A stretch of 64,000 bases of DNA from Streptomyces brevispora (lineage in GTDB: Bacteria; Actinomycetota; Actinomycetes; Streptomycetales; Streptomycetaceae), in assembly GCF_007829885.1 (NCBI RefSeq), contig NZ_VIWW01000001.1, forward strand, positions 2,976,001-3,040,000, read 5' to 3'. A program made the translations under genes and the position numbers. The notes beneath the pieces were generated by a model that saw only the letters and a list, made by a program, of their open reading frames with translations, was not told the DNA's origin and did not search any database. This document shows, piece by piece, positions 9,380 through 17,680 of this stretch; positions within the stretch are counted from its first letter, which is position 1, and each line of letters opens with the position of its first letter.

Positions 9380-10477
9380 TCAGGGGCGGGGGGCGGTCGG
9401 CGGGGTGTGGTTCGTGGGCTGTTCGTTCGTGGCCCGCACGATGCTGATCAGCCGGTCCGTCAGCTGGAGGGGACTGGCCAGCGGATCGTCGTAACCGAGC
9501 AGCCGGTGCCCGCGCAGAACGCTGACCACGAGATCGTCGGTCTCCCGGACGTTCTTGCCCACCTCGGCCTTTATCACCGGTCGTTCGACCAGATCGAGCC
9601 CACTGCCCTGCTGGATCAGGTCCTCCATCACCGTGCCCGCGCTCGGGCTGAGCACGGAGAGGCCGAGCAGCCGGCCGGCCGCGCTGGCACTGGTGATCAC
9701 GGCATCGGCACCGGACTGCCGCAGCAGCGGGGCGTTCTCCTCCTCGCGCACCGCGGCGACGATCTTCGCGCCGCGGTTGAGCTGGCGCGCGGTCAGCGCG
9801 ACCAGTACCGCCGTGTCGTCGCGCTGGGTGGCGATGATGATCTGACGCGCCTTCTGCAGCTCGGCCCGCAGCAGCACATCGCTGCGCGTCGCGTCACCGA
9901 GCACTCCGGTGTACCCCTCGGCGTTGGCGATCTCTATCACCTTGGACGCCGGGTCGACGATGACGATCTGTTCCTTCTTCAGGCCGGTGGCGCAGAGGGT
10001 CTGAATGGCCGAGCGGCCCTTTGTGCCGAAGCCGACGACAACGGTGTGGTCACGCAAGTTGGTTCTCCAACGCTTCAGCCGGAAGTCCTCCCGGGTCCGC
10101 TCCGTGAGGACCTCAAGGGTGGTGCCGACCAGGATGATGAGGAAGAGCACGCGCAGCGGTGTCACGAGCACCACATTGCTGAGCCGGGCCCCGTCGCTGT
10201 ACGGGGTGATGTCGCCGTACCCGGTGGTCGAGAGAGTGACCGTCGCGTAGTAGACCGCGTCCAGGAGGTCGACCTTGGTGTCGGCCGCGTCGTGGTAGCC
10301 GCCGCGGTCGATCCAGACGATCAGCACCGTGGCCGCAAGCACTATCAGAGCCATCATCAGCCGCTTGGCGACCTGGCGCGCAGGTCCGTCGACGACTCGG
10401 CGCGGGAGCATCACCCGGGTGGGTACGACATGCTCATCGGCGCGCCTGGCCATCGCGTCATGGCCGGGAAGTTTCAC
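9380..10477 (-). CDS. potassium channel with RCK/TrkA-N regulatory domain
   Basis: A 365-aa membrane protein with two transmembrane helices (about residues 35-52 and 95-118) around a pore loop with the K+ selectivity filter TTGYGD. A cytoplasmic RCK module follows: Rossmann motif VVVGFGTKGRSA near 140 and a C-terminal TrkA-C part to about 350. This is the MthK-like, ligand-gated channel type. The GTG at 10477 is chosen because it lies in a four-base GTGA overlap with the moeA stop and has GAAGGG eight bases upstream. The GTG nine bases earlier would have no spacing to that site. A perfect parS site covers the start codon. Translational coupling to moeA has no obvious functional reason. Confidence 0.88.
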   Translation of the reverse strand: MKLPGHDAMARRADEHVVPTRVMLPRRVVDGPARQVAKRLMMALIVLAATVLIVWIDRGGYHDAADTKVDLLDAVYYATVTLSTTGYGDITPYSDGARLSNVVLVTPLRVLFLIILVGTTLEVLTERTREDFRLKRWRTNLRDHTVVVGFGTKGRSAIQTLCATGLKKEQIVIVDPASKVIEIANAEGYTGVLGDATRSDVLLRAELQKARQIIIATQRDDTAVLVALTARQLNRGAKIVAAVREEENAPLLRQSGADAVITSASAAGRLLGLSVLSPSAGTVMEDLIQQGSGLDLVERPVIKAEVGKNVRETDDLVVSVLRGHRLLGYDDPLASPLQLTDRLISIVRATNEQPTNHTPPTAPRP

Positions 10478-10484
10478 GTGAAAC
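10471..10484. promoter_or_regulatory. parS: parS, ParB-binding site
   Basis: GTTTCACGTGAAAC is the perfect 14-bp parS palindrome. ParB (Spo0J) binds such sites, which cluster around oriC in Streptomyces and organise origin segregation during sporulation. This copy lies inside coding sequence, covering the moeA stop and the channel gene start. Confidence 0.93.
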
Positions 10485-12249
10485 ACCCTTCAGTCCACGG
10501 CGTCGCCGGGGACCACGGTAGATCGAGGATCTCCACCTCGGTGCCGGACCGTACCCCGCCCGGCTCCACCACGGCCAGCCCGTCCGCGGCGGCGATCCCG
10601 CGCAGCATGGCCGGACCGTTGTAATGCAGAGGTACGACGTGATCGGCCCCGCCGCCGGTTGCGGCGCTGGCGCGGCAAGCGAAATCGCGGGTACCGGCGG
10701 TGCGATGGACCACGGGGACCAGCCGGGTGTCGTGCGGATGGCCATGCACTTCATCGCGGACCGCGACGCGGTAGAGGTCCTGCGAAGCCCGGCCCGCCAG
10801 TCCGCTGAGCAGTGGCTCGGCAAGCGTGAGCAGCCCGGACACGGCGGCCAGGGGGTTGCCGGGCAGCCCCACGAGATACGGCCCCGCGGCACCGAGCCGG
10901 GCCAGCAGCATGGGGTGGCCGGGACGCACGGCGACACCGTCGACGAGCAACTCGGCCCCGATTCCGGCAAGGACGGGGTGCACATGATCGACCGGCCCCG
11001 CGGCGGTGCCGCCGGTGGTGATGACCAGATCGGCAGCGGAGTCGACGAGCGCCTTCCGGAGGGCTTCCGCGTCGTCGCCGAGGCGGCGGGGCGCGGAGAC
11101 CTCGGCGCCCAGCGCGCGCAGCCAAGGGCCGATCATCGGGCCGAGTGCGTCACGGATCAGACCGTCGTGGGGCAGCCCGGCCGTCAGCAGTTCGTCGCCC
11201 AGGACGAGGACGTCGACGCGCGGCCGGGGACGGGTGAGCAGCTCGTCGTACCCGGCGGCAGCGGCCAGGCCGAGAACGGCGGGCGTCACCAGCGTTCCGG
11301 TGGGAAGGAGCTGTTCGCCGGACCGGCACTCCTGTCCGCGCGGCCTGATGTCCTGCCCGGGGTTCACTTGTCGCTGCGCGTACAGCAGGCCCGTGGCCTC
11401 GTCGGCGTGGGCGTGTTCGCTGCGGATGACGGCGGTGGCGTCGGCCGGGACACGGGCGCCGGTGGCGATGCGTACGGCGTCGCCGTCGGGCAACGGCGTG
11501 GGAGCCGCATGACCGGCGAGGACGCCCTCGTTCTCCCGGAAGTTCCACGGACCCGGTCCTGCGACGGCCCAGCCGTCCATGGCGGAGGTGTCGAAGGACG
11601 GGAGATCGGTGAGCGCGGCGAGCGGCTCGGCCAGCACGTGTCCGAGCGCGCGGTCGAGGGGGAGGCGGCCGGTGCGGGCCGGAACCCTGCGACCGGCGCG
11701 GGCTGCGACGGCACGGGCCTCGCGCCAGGGGGTCGCGTGGGTGCGCCGCCGCTCATGCGCGGCGGTGTGCCGTTCGTCCGGGGAGGGGCGGTCGGCGGCC
11801 GGGTCGGTGGCCCGGTCAGTGGCCCGGTCGGTGCTGCGCGAGGAGCTGGCGGGAGTGGGGGCCGTGGCGGTGGCGGTGGCCGTCGCGGTGGCACTTGGGC
11901 CGGGCTCCTTGACAGGTTCGAACCCAGGACCCGGGTCGCGGTACGGCTGTCGGCCGACCAGTGCGAGGGCCTGCGCAATGGCCCGCTCCTCGTCGGCTGC
12001 GGCCTTGGCTGCGGACCTGGCTTTGGCCTCCGCTGCGGACCTGGCTTTGGCCTCCGCTGCGGCCTTGGCTTTGGCATCGGCTGCGCGGCGTGCTTTGACG
12101 TCAGCGGGATCGAGAGGCTCAGAGGGCTCAGAGGACTCGGGGGACTCGGGGGACTCGGGGGCGGACTTCCCGTCGTCCGGGCCCTGCCCCATGGCCGGGT
12201 TCTTCGCGGCAGCCGCGGGCCGCCCGGTACTGCCGCTGCGGCCCGTCAT
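10474..12249 (-). CDS. moeA: molybdopterin molybdenumtransferase MoeA with long disordered N-terminal extension
   Basis: The C-terminal part of this 591-aa protein (from about residue 170, ATPWREARAVAARAG) is a full MoeA: domains with SFDTSAMDGWAV, the GARVPADATAVI loop and the MoCF-binding fold with TTGGTAAGPVDHV and LPGNPLA. MoeA inserts molybdate into adenylylated molybdopterin. The first 165 residues are unusual: Ser/Glu/Pro clusters, then an Ala/Lys-rich helical stretch of AKARSAAE-like repeats, then a six-fold Ala-Thr run and RATD repeats. MoeA proteins are usually about 400 aa. The ATG overlaps the stop of the mobA-like gene by four bases, so cofactor genes are coupled. Confidence 0.88.
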   Translation of the reverse strand: MTGRSGSTGRPAAAAKNPAMGQGPDDGKSAPESPESPESSEPSEPLDPADVKARRAADAKAKAAAEAKARSAAEAKARSAAKAAADEERAIAQALALVGRQPYRDPGPGFEPVKEPGPSATATATATATAPTPASSSRSTDRATDRATDPAADRPSPDERHTAAHERRRTHATPWREARAVAARAGRRVPARTGRLPLDRALGHVLAEPLAALTDLPSFDTSAMDGWAVAGPGPWNFRENEGVLAGHAAPTPLPDGDAVRIATGARVPADATAVIRSEHAHADEATGLLYAQRQVNPGQDIRPRGQECRSGEQLLPTGTLVTPAVLGLAAAAGYDELLTRPRPRVDVLVLGDELLTAGLPHDGLIRDALGPMIGPWLRALGAEVSAPRRLGDDAEALRKALVDSAADLVITTGGTAAGPVDHVHPVLAGIGAELLVDGVAVRPGHPMLLARLGAAGPYLVGLPGNPLAAVSGLLTLAEPLLSGLAGRASQDLYRVAVRDEVHGHPHDTRLVPVVHRTAGTRDFACRASAATGGGADHVVPLHYNGPAMLRGIAAADGLAVVEPGGVRSGTEVEILDLPWSPATPWTEGCFT

Positions 12250-13094
12250 GGTGTCCCGGTCTCATCCGCCCACCGGAGAGCGAGCGCGACGGCCTTCCGG
12301 GCCGCCTCGGCCACCGCCTCGGGTCCGCCCCCGTCGCTGCTCGCCTTCCCCGCCGCGTACCCGACCAGGAAGGTCGTCAGAGGTGCGGCGGGCCTGGCGA
12401 CACCGTGGGCGGCATCACGGGCGAGGTCGAGCAGGACGGCGGTGTCGACGTCGAGCTCGATGCCCAGTTCGTTCTTGACTGCGGTGATCCATTCGTCCAG
12501 CACGATCCCATGTTCTCTGATCCGGGCCCGGGCCGAAGCGATGTCCTCCCAGGTGTCGCAGTCGAAGGAGGCGAGCGGGTCCGCCGCCACCCGGGCAAGC
12601 CGCAGCTCGTGCGTCAGCAACCGCAGGGGCAGTCCGGCGAGTCCACCGTGCTCCGCGGCGAGCAGTGCCAGTTCGCGGCGCAACGGCTCCGCCCGGTAGA
12701 CGGCCACCAAGGGCTGGTCCCGGCCGTCCTGATCAGTGCAGACAGCGCCCTCCAGATCGCCCCGGCCGGCCGCTGCCAGCAGGGGCCCGACCGTGTCCGC
12801 CCCAAGGAACGGCAGATCGGCGGAGAGCACGAGAAGGCGCTCCGCCGCCGTGTGTCGTACCCCGGCACCGAGCGCGGCCAACGGACCGCCGCCCTGAGGT
12901 TCTTCGCGCGCCCAGGTCACGGCGCGCACGGTGGGACGCCTGCCCCCCACCACCACCGTGGTCCCGGCGTCGGAGCAGGCCGCGAGCACCCGGTCGAGCA
13001 GCGCGCGGCCACCGATCCGGAGCCCCGGCTTGTCGGCCCCGCCGAGCCTCTTGGCGGCACCTCCGGCGAGAACGATGGCGTCATACGCGGTCAT
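12246..13094 (-). CDS. MobA-like molybdenum cofactor guanylyltransferase fused to a DUF6457-type domain
   Basis: The N-terminal ~190 residues form a nucleotidyltransferase of the MobA family: LAGGAAKRLGGADKP signature at residues 7-21, then the PLAALGAG and LSADLPFLGADTV segments with the metal-binding aspartate. It should attach GMP to molybdopterin to make the bis-MGD cofactor. The last ~85 residues (from LDEWITAVKNELGI) are a small helical domain that also occurs as a stand-alone DUF6457 protein in actinobacteria. Starting at MTAYDAIVLAGG puts the NTP loop at the usual place; upstream in-frame sequence is low complexity. The stop overlaps the moeA start (ATGA). Confidence 0.85.
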   Translation of the reverse strand: MTAYDAIVLAGGAAKRLGGADKPGLRIGGRALLDRVLAACSDAGTTVVVGGRRPTVRAVTWAREEPQGGGPLAALGAGVRHTAAERLLVLSADLPFLGADTVGPLLAAAGRGDLEGAVCTDQDGRDQPLVAVYRAEPLRRELALLAAEHGGLAGLPLRLLTHELRLARVAADPLASFDCDTWEDIASARARIREHGIVLDEWITAVKNELGIELDVDTAVLLDLARDAAHGVARPAAPLTTFLVGYAAGKASSDGGGPEAVAEAARKAVALALRWADETGTP

Positions 13095-13210
13095 GCCCCG
13101 AGTATGCGTGCCGTCCGGACCGGCGGGCCCTCCCCGTCCGCGATCCCGTGGATCAACACGGAACGGAACAGGGAGAACCACAGGAACCAAGGCACCCGGC
13201 ACCGGCACCC

Positions 13211-13270
13211 GAAGCGCACTGAAGCGCACCGAAGTACGCCGAAGTACGCCGAAGTACGCCGAAGTACGCC
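13211..13270. repeat. 10-bp tandem repeat, six copies
   Basis: Six decamers in a row: two of GAAGCGCACY and four perfect GAAGTACGCC. The last copy touches the stop codon of the acyltransferase gene on the minus strand, so the array lies at the 3' end of the operon. Confidence 0.9.
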
Positions 13271-14664
13271 TAAAGCATCCGCAGGAGCAGCGCCGGCTGT
13301 TCCACGCAGTCGGCCACGTAACGCAGGAACCCTCCCGCGGTGCCGCCGTCGCAGACCCGGTGGTCGAAGGTCAGCGAGAGCTGGACCACCCGCCGCACGG
13401 CCAGTTCGCCCTCATGCACCCACGGTTTGGGGACGATGCGACCGACGCCGAGCATCGCCGCCTCGGGGTGGTTGATGATCGGGGTGGACCCGTCCACCCC
13501 GAACACCCCGTAGTTGTTGAGCGTGAACGTGCCCCCGGTCAGTTCCGCCGGCTTCAGCGTTCCCGTCCTGGCGGCCTCGGTGAGCCGGGTGATCTCGGCC
13601 CCGATCGACTCCGTGTTGCGCGCCTGCGCGTCCCGTACGACCGGAACGACGAGCCCCCGCTCGGTCTGGGCCGCGAACCCGAGATGGACACCGGACAGCC
13701 GCACGATCTCCCGCGCTTCCTGGTCCACCGTGGAGTTGAGTTCGGGATACCGGGCCAGGGCGGCCGTGCAGATGCGGGCGAGCAGTGCGAGCACCGACAC
13801 CTTGGGCCCGGCACCGGGACCACCGTCGCCGTTCATCGCCGCTCTGGCCGCCATCAGCTCGGTGGCGTCCGCGTCCACCCAGCAGGTGGCGTCGGGGATC
13901 TCGCGCCGGCTGCGTGCCAGCTTGTCGGCGACCGCGCCCCGTACACCGCGCAACGGAACCCGTTCACCGGAGGTACGTGACGGTTCCTCAGCCTTCTGCG
14001 GGGCCGTGGCCCCGGACCGGATGGCGGACTCCACGTCGGCCCGAAGGATCAGCCCGGCGGGCCCGGAGCCCGCGAGCTGCCGCAGATCGAGGTCGTGCTG
14101 CCGCGCGAGCTTGCGCACCAGCGGGGAAACGACGGCGACCGGCCCCCGCGCCTCCTCCGGAACAGTGGCCGCCGCAACCGGCGCAGCCGCAACGGGAGTA
14201 ACGGGAACAGCGGGAACGAAAGCCGGAGGAGCAGCGGGAGCGGTGGCGGGAGTGGCAGCGGTGGCGGGTGCCACAAGCCCCTCCGGCCGGACCCGCCTCC
14301 GGCGCACCGGCGGTGCGCCGGTCCCGTACCCCACCAGCACATTGCCGGACCCGGACGACTCCGCCTCGGCGGCCCCCGTACCGGACCCGGATTCCGCCGT
14401 TCTCCCGGACGGATCCTCGGACCCGACGGCGACCGTCAGCAACGGTGCCCCGACCGGAAGTTCCGTACCCTCTTCGCCGAACCGGGCGGTCACCACGCCC
14501 CCGTACGGGCACGGCACCTCCACCATGGCCTTGGCCGTCTCGACCTCGACGACGGGCTGATCGATGGCGACGACCTCGCCGACCTCCACCAGCCAGCGCA
14601 CGATCTCGGCCTCGGTCAGTCCCTCGCCGAGATCCGGAAGCCTGAACTCGAATACCTGCGGCAT
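13270..14664 (-). CDS. bkdC: branched-chain 2-oxoacid dehydrogenase E2 (dihydrolipoamide acyltransferase)
   Basis: A 464-aa E2 component. Residues 1-80 form the lipoyl domain with the lipoylated lysine in VETAKAMVEV. An Ala/Pro linker follows, then the peripheral subunit-binding domain near 175-210 (SPLVRKLARQHDLDLRQLAGSGPAGLILRADVE). The catalytic domain runs to the end with HRVCDGG near the C-terminus (HxxxDG). It transfers branched acyl groups to CoA, supplying isobutyryl-, isovaleryl- and 2-methylbutyryl-CoA as fatty acid and polyketide starters. ATG at 14664 shares one base with the E1beta stop (TGATG). An upstream start would add six unconserved residues. Confidence 0.93.
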   Translation of the reverse strand: MPQVFEFRLPDLGEGLTEAEIVRWLVEVGEVVAIDQPVVEVETAKAMVEVPCPYGGVVTARFGEEGTELPVGAPLLTVAVGSEDPSGRTAESGSGTGAAEAESSGSGNVLVGYGTGAPPVRRRRVRPEGLVAPATAATPATAPAAPPAFVPAVPVTPVAAAPVAAATVPEEARGPVAVVSPLVRKLARQHDLDLRQLAGSGPAGLILRADVESAIRSGATAPQKAEEPSRTSGERVPLRGVRGAVADKLARSRREIPDATCWVDADATELMAARAAMNGDGGPGAGPKVSVLALLARICTAALARYPELNSTVDQEAREIVRLSGVHLGFAAQTERGLVVPVVRDAQARNTESIGAEITRLTEAARTGTLKPAELTGGTFTLNNYGVFGVDGSTPIINHPEAAMLGVGRIVPKPWVHEGELAVRRVVQLSLTFDHRVCDGGTAGGFLRYVADCVEQPALLLRML

Positions 14665-15695
14665 CAGTGATCCGCCTCCCACTGCAGTCGTGCGACGGCG
14701 TCGAGCACCCGGTCCACACCCGGCAGGTGGTGTCGCTCCTGCATCGGCGGCGGATACGGGATGTCGAAACCGGCGACGCGCAGCACCGGCGCCTCCAGGT
14801 GGTGGAAGCAGCGCTCGGTGATCCTGGCCGCGATCTCGCCGCCGGGACCGCCGAAGCCGCTGGACTCATGGACGACCACCGCGCGGCCGGTGCGCCGCAC
14901 GGAAGCGGCCACCGTCTCGTCGTCGAAAGGCACCAGTGAGCGCAGATCGACGACTTCGAGGTCCCAGCCCTCCTCGACCGCGGCCTGCGCGGCCTCCATG
15001 CAGACGGGCAGCGACGGCCCGTACGTGATCAGCGTCGCGCTGCGGCCGGACCGGCGCACGACGGCGCGCCCTATGGGCTCCACGGCCGCGGGCGCCTGCG
15101 GCGACCAGTCCGCCTTCGACCAGTAGAGCCGCTTGGGCTCCAGGAAGACCACCGGGTCGTCGGAGGCGATCGAGGCCCTCAGCAGCCCGTACGCGTCATC
15201 GACGGTGGCGGGCGTGACGACATGGAGACCCGGGGTCGCCATGTAGTACGCCTCCGAGGAGTCGCTGTGGTGCTCGACGCCGCCGATTCCGCCGCCGTAC
15301 GGCACCCGGACCGTGATCGGCAGCGGCATCGCGCCCCCGGTCCGGTTCCGCATCTTGGCGACATGGCTGATGAGCTGCTCGAACGCCGGATAGGCGAAGG
15401 CGTCGAACTGCATCTCCACGACGGGCCGAAGCCCGTACATCGCCATGCCGACGGCCGCCCCGAGGATGCCGGCCTCGGCCAGCGGGGTGTCCGTGCAACG
15501 GTCCTCGCCGAACTCCTTCGCCAGGCCGTCGGTGATCCGGAAGACGCCGCCGAGTGTCCCGACGTCCTCCCCGAGGACGTGCACGGAGGGGTCCTCGGCC
15601 ATCGAGTCGCGCAGCGCGCGCCCGAGGGCCTGCGCCATGGTGGCGGGCCTGGCCTTCGCCGTCCGCTCTCCGGCCGTGGCCGCTGCGGTGGTCAT
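14664..15695 (-). CDS. bkdB: branched-chain 2-oxoacid dehydrogenase E1 beta subunit
   Basis: A 343-aa transketolase-like E1beta subunit. The stretch MAQALGRALRDSMAEDPSV and GEDVGTLGGVFRITDGL opens the pyrimidine-binding domain, and the conserved VEMQFDAFAYPAFEQL and RVPYGGGIGG follow. The C-terminal domain begins near 205 with LITYGPSL and ends in the DIPYPPPMQE segment. It pairs with E1alpha to decarboxylate branched 2-oxoacids using thiamine diphosphate. Both ends overlap neighbours: ATGA with E1alpha upstream and TGATG with E2 downstream, so the operon is strongly coupled. Confidence 0.94.
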   Translation of the reverse strand: MTTAAATAGERTAKARPATMAQALGRALRDSMAEDPSVHVLGEDVGTLGGVFRITDGLAKEFGEDRCTDTPLAEAGILGAAVGMAMYGLRPVVEMQFDAFAYPAFEQLISHVAKMRNRTGGAMPLPITVRVPYGGGIGGVEHHSDSSEAYYMATPGLHVVTPATVDDAYGLLRASIASDDPVVFLEPKRLYWSKADWSPQAPAAVEPIGRAVVRRSGRSATLITYGPSLPVCMEAAQAAVEEGWDLEVVDLRSLVPFDDETVAASVRRTGRAVVVHESSGFGGPGGEIAARITERCFHHLEAPVLRVAGFDIPYPPPMQERHHLPGVDRVLDAVARLQWEADH

Positions 15696-16855
15696 CGCCC
15701 TGCTCCTCCGTCGTCCGTGCCGTGCTGCTCGTTCTCCGCGTCCAGCTCGACGCGCAGACGGGCCGCCTGCTCGCGCAACTGGGTCGTCTGCTCCGCGTAC
15801 ACATGGGCGAAGAGGTCCATCGGGTCGAGGACCGGATCCGCGTTCATCCGCTCACGCAGCCCTGCCGCCATCCGCTCGGCGGCCTCCCGCGCCTCCTCGA
15901 TGGCGTCGTCGCCGAGCAGTCCGCGCCCGGTCAGCTCCCGCTCCATGAGCTGGACCGGATCGTGCGCCCGCCACGCCTCGACCTCGCTGTCGCCGCGGTA
16001 GCGGGTCGCGTCATCGGCGTTCGTATGCGCGTCCATCCGGTACGTGATGGCTTCCACGAGCGTCGGGCCGCCGCCGCTCCTGGCCCGCTCGACCGCCTCG
16101 GAGAGCACCTGGTGCACGGCCGCCGCGTCGTTGCCGTCGACCAGCCGGCCCGGCATCCCGTAGCCCACGGCCTTGTGCGCCAGGGATGGTGCCGCGGTCT
16201 GCTTGGCCAGCGGTACCGAGATGGCGAAGCCGTTGTTCTGTACGAGGAAGACGACCGGGGCCTTCCAGACGGCCGCGAAGTTCAGCGCCTCGTGGAAATC
16301 GCCCTCGCTGGTGCCGCCGTCGCCGACCATGGCGAGCGCGACCACGTCGTCGCCCTTGAGCCGCGCCGCGTGCGCAAGGCCCACGGCATGCGGCAGCTGG
16401 GTGGCCAGGGGGGTGCAGAGCGGGGCGATGCGGTGCTCGCGCGGGTCGTAGCCGGTGTGCCGGTCACCGCGCAGCAGGGTCAGCGCCTCGACCGGGTCCA
16501 GCCCTCGTGCCACGGCCGCGAGCGTGTCGCGGTAGCTGGGGAAGAGCCAGTCCCGCTCTTCGAGCACCAGGGCGGCCGCGATCTCGCAGGCCTCCTGCCC
16601 TGTGCTCGACGGATAGACGGCGAGCCTGCCCTGCTTGGTGAGGGCGGTCGCCTGGGTGTTGTAGCGCCGGCCGCGCACCAGCTCGGCGTAGAGCCGAAGG
16701 AGCAGCTCGGGGTCTGCGGCGGCCGCGGCGTCCGTACCGAGCACGCGGTACGGCTCGGGGTCCGGGAGCAGCGGCGCCGGGTCGGTGAGCGGCTTCCACG
16801 CCGGGGGTGGCGTGGGCCGGTAGGCGGCCGCGCCGGGCAGCTCTTGGACCGTCAT
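15692..16855 (-). CDS. bkdA: branched-chain 2-oxoacid dehydrogenase E1 alpha subunit
   Basis: A 387-aa E1alpha subunit. The thiamine diphosphate motif is complete: GDGGTSEGDFHEALN near residues 195-210, ending in the conserved NN of VFLVQNN. The YPSSTGQEACEIAAALVL segment is typical of bacterial branched-chain and actinobacterial E1alpha. The ATG at 16855 has AGGAGGTG seven bases upstream; the longer frame upstream covers the regulatory region. It is first in the bkdABC operon, divergent from an Lrp-type regulator. Confidence 0.94.
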   Translation of the reverse strand: MTVQELPGAAAYRPTPPPAWKPLTDPAPLLPDPEPYRVLGTDAAAAADPELLLRLYAELVRGRRYNTQATALTKQGRLAVYPSSTGQEACEIAAALVLEERDWLFPSYRDTLAAVARGLDPVEALTLLRGDRHTGYDPREHRIAPLCTPLATQLPHAVGLAHAARLKGDDVVALAMVGDGGTSEGDFHEALNFAAVWKAPVVFLVQNNGFAISVPLAKQTAAPSLAHKAVGYGMPGRLVDGNDAAAVHQVLSEAVERARSGGGPTLVEAITYRMDAHTNADDATRYRGDSEVEAWRAHDPVQLMERELTGRGLLGDDAIEEAREAAERMAAGLRERMNADPVLDPMDLFAHVYAEQTTQLREQAARLRVELDAENEQHGTDDGGAGR

Positions 16856-16929
16856 GACAAGCACCTCCTGGCATCGAGGGGTATCGAGCGGCATCTGTCG
16901 GCATCGGGGGGTGCCCCGATATCGAGGGG

Positions 16930-16955
16930 TGTCGAAATATGTCGAAATATCAATG
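16930..16955. promoter_or_regulatory. direct repeats in the bkd/lrp intergenic region
   Basis: GTCGAAATAT occurs twice in tandem about 80 bases upstream of the bkdA start, in an AT-rich island within a GC-rich region. It could be the -10 region of the bkd promoter or part of an Lrp-type operator. No test from sequence alone separates these. Confidence 0.4.
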
Positions 16956-16989
16956 ACTACGTGAGGCGCGACTGTGGTGCGCCTCACCT

Positions 16990-17003
16990 ACCGATTGTTC
17001 GGT
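16990..17003. promoter_or_regulatory. weaker copy of the paa TetR operator in the bkd/lrp intergenic region
   Basis: ACCGATTGTTCGGT differs by one central base from ACCGATCGTTCGGT in the paaN and paaA operators. It may let the phenylacetate regulator touch the bkd/lrp pair, or it may be chance. Confidence 0.4.
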
Positions 17004-17037
17004 CGCGAGCGCATTTTGGCTACAGGCACCGTCAGCC

Positions 17038-17046
17038 TGTGGACAA
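17038..17046 (-). promoter_or_regulatory. DnaA box
   Basis: TGTGGACAA is the complement of TTGTCCACA, the preferred Streptomyces DnaA box, placed in the bkd/lrp intergenic region 59 bases before the lrp start. Confidence 0.6.
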
Positions 17047-17104
17047 ACGGTTCTGCACAGCCTGGGATGGAGACAGCTCGTCCAGGACAGGGAGGCGCGG
17101 GAAC

Positions 17105-17626
17105 ATGGCAGCTGAACAAATGGCCGACGGGGGCGAGGACCCCGGCCGGATTCCTCCGGCACGCCCGCTCGACTCCATCGACCGCGCCATCCTCCGGTTG
17201 CTCCAGACGGACGGCCGAGCCTCGATACGTTCGGTGGCCGATCGCGTTCACGTGTCGCGCGCCAACGCCTACGCCCGGATCAACCGGCTCATCGACGACG
17301 GGGTGATCCGCGGCTTCAGCGCGCGGGTGAACCACGAACGGGCGGGGCAGGGGGCCTCCGCCTACATCACGCTCAAGATCGTCCAGAATTCCTGGCGCAC
17401 CGTTCGCAAGCAGCTCCAGGCGCTGCCGGGAGCCACCCACATCGCGCTGGTCAGCGGCGATTTCGATGTCCTGCTGCTGGTGCACACGCAGGACAACCAG
17501 TCACTGCGCGATCTGGTGCTGACCAGGATCCAGTCCATCCCGGAGGTGCTCTCCACCCGCACCCTGCTGGTGTTCGAGGAAACGGACCTGGCCCCGGGCC
17601 CGGACCGCCCCACGGAGCTCACCTGA
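17105..17626 (+). CDS. Lrp/AsnC family regulator, probable BkdR
   Basis: A 173-aa regulator. The helix-turn-helix covers about residues 22-72 (LDSIDRAILRLLQTDGRASIRSVADRVHVSRANAYARINRL). The C-terminal RAM ligand-binding domain runs from about 85 to 160 (YITLKIV ... ALVSGDFDVLLLVHTQDNQSLRDLVLTRIQSIPEV). The gene diverges from bkdABC, as Lrp-type BkdR regulators do, so control by branched-chain amino acids is likely. The ATG at 17105 follows GGGAGGCG at good spacing. Confidence 0.9.
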   Translation: MAAEQMADGGEDPGRIPPARPLDSIDRAILRLLQTDGRASIRSVADRVHVSRANAYARINRLIDDGVIRGFSARVNHERAGQGASAYITLKIVQNSWRTVRKQLQALPGATHIALVSGDFDVLLLVHTQDNQSLRDLVLTRIQSIPEVLSTRTLLVFEETDLAPGPDRPTELT

Positions 17627-17680
17627 GGCGCGGCAAAAGCAACCGGCCCAGACGCTCAGCGGCCGGTCCTCATCCCGACT

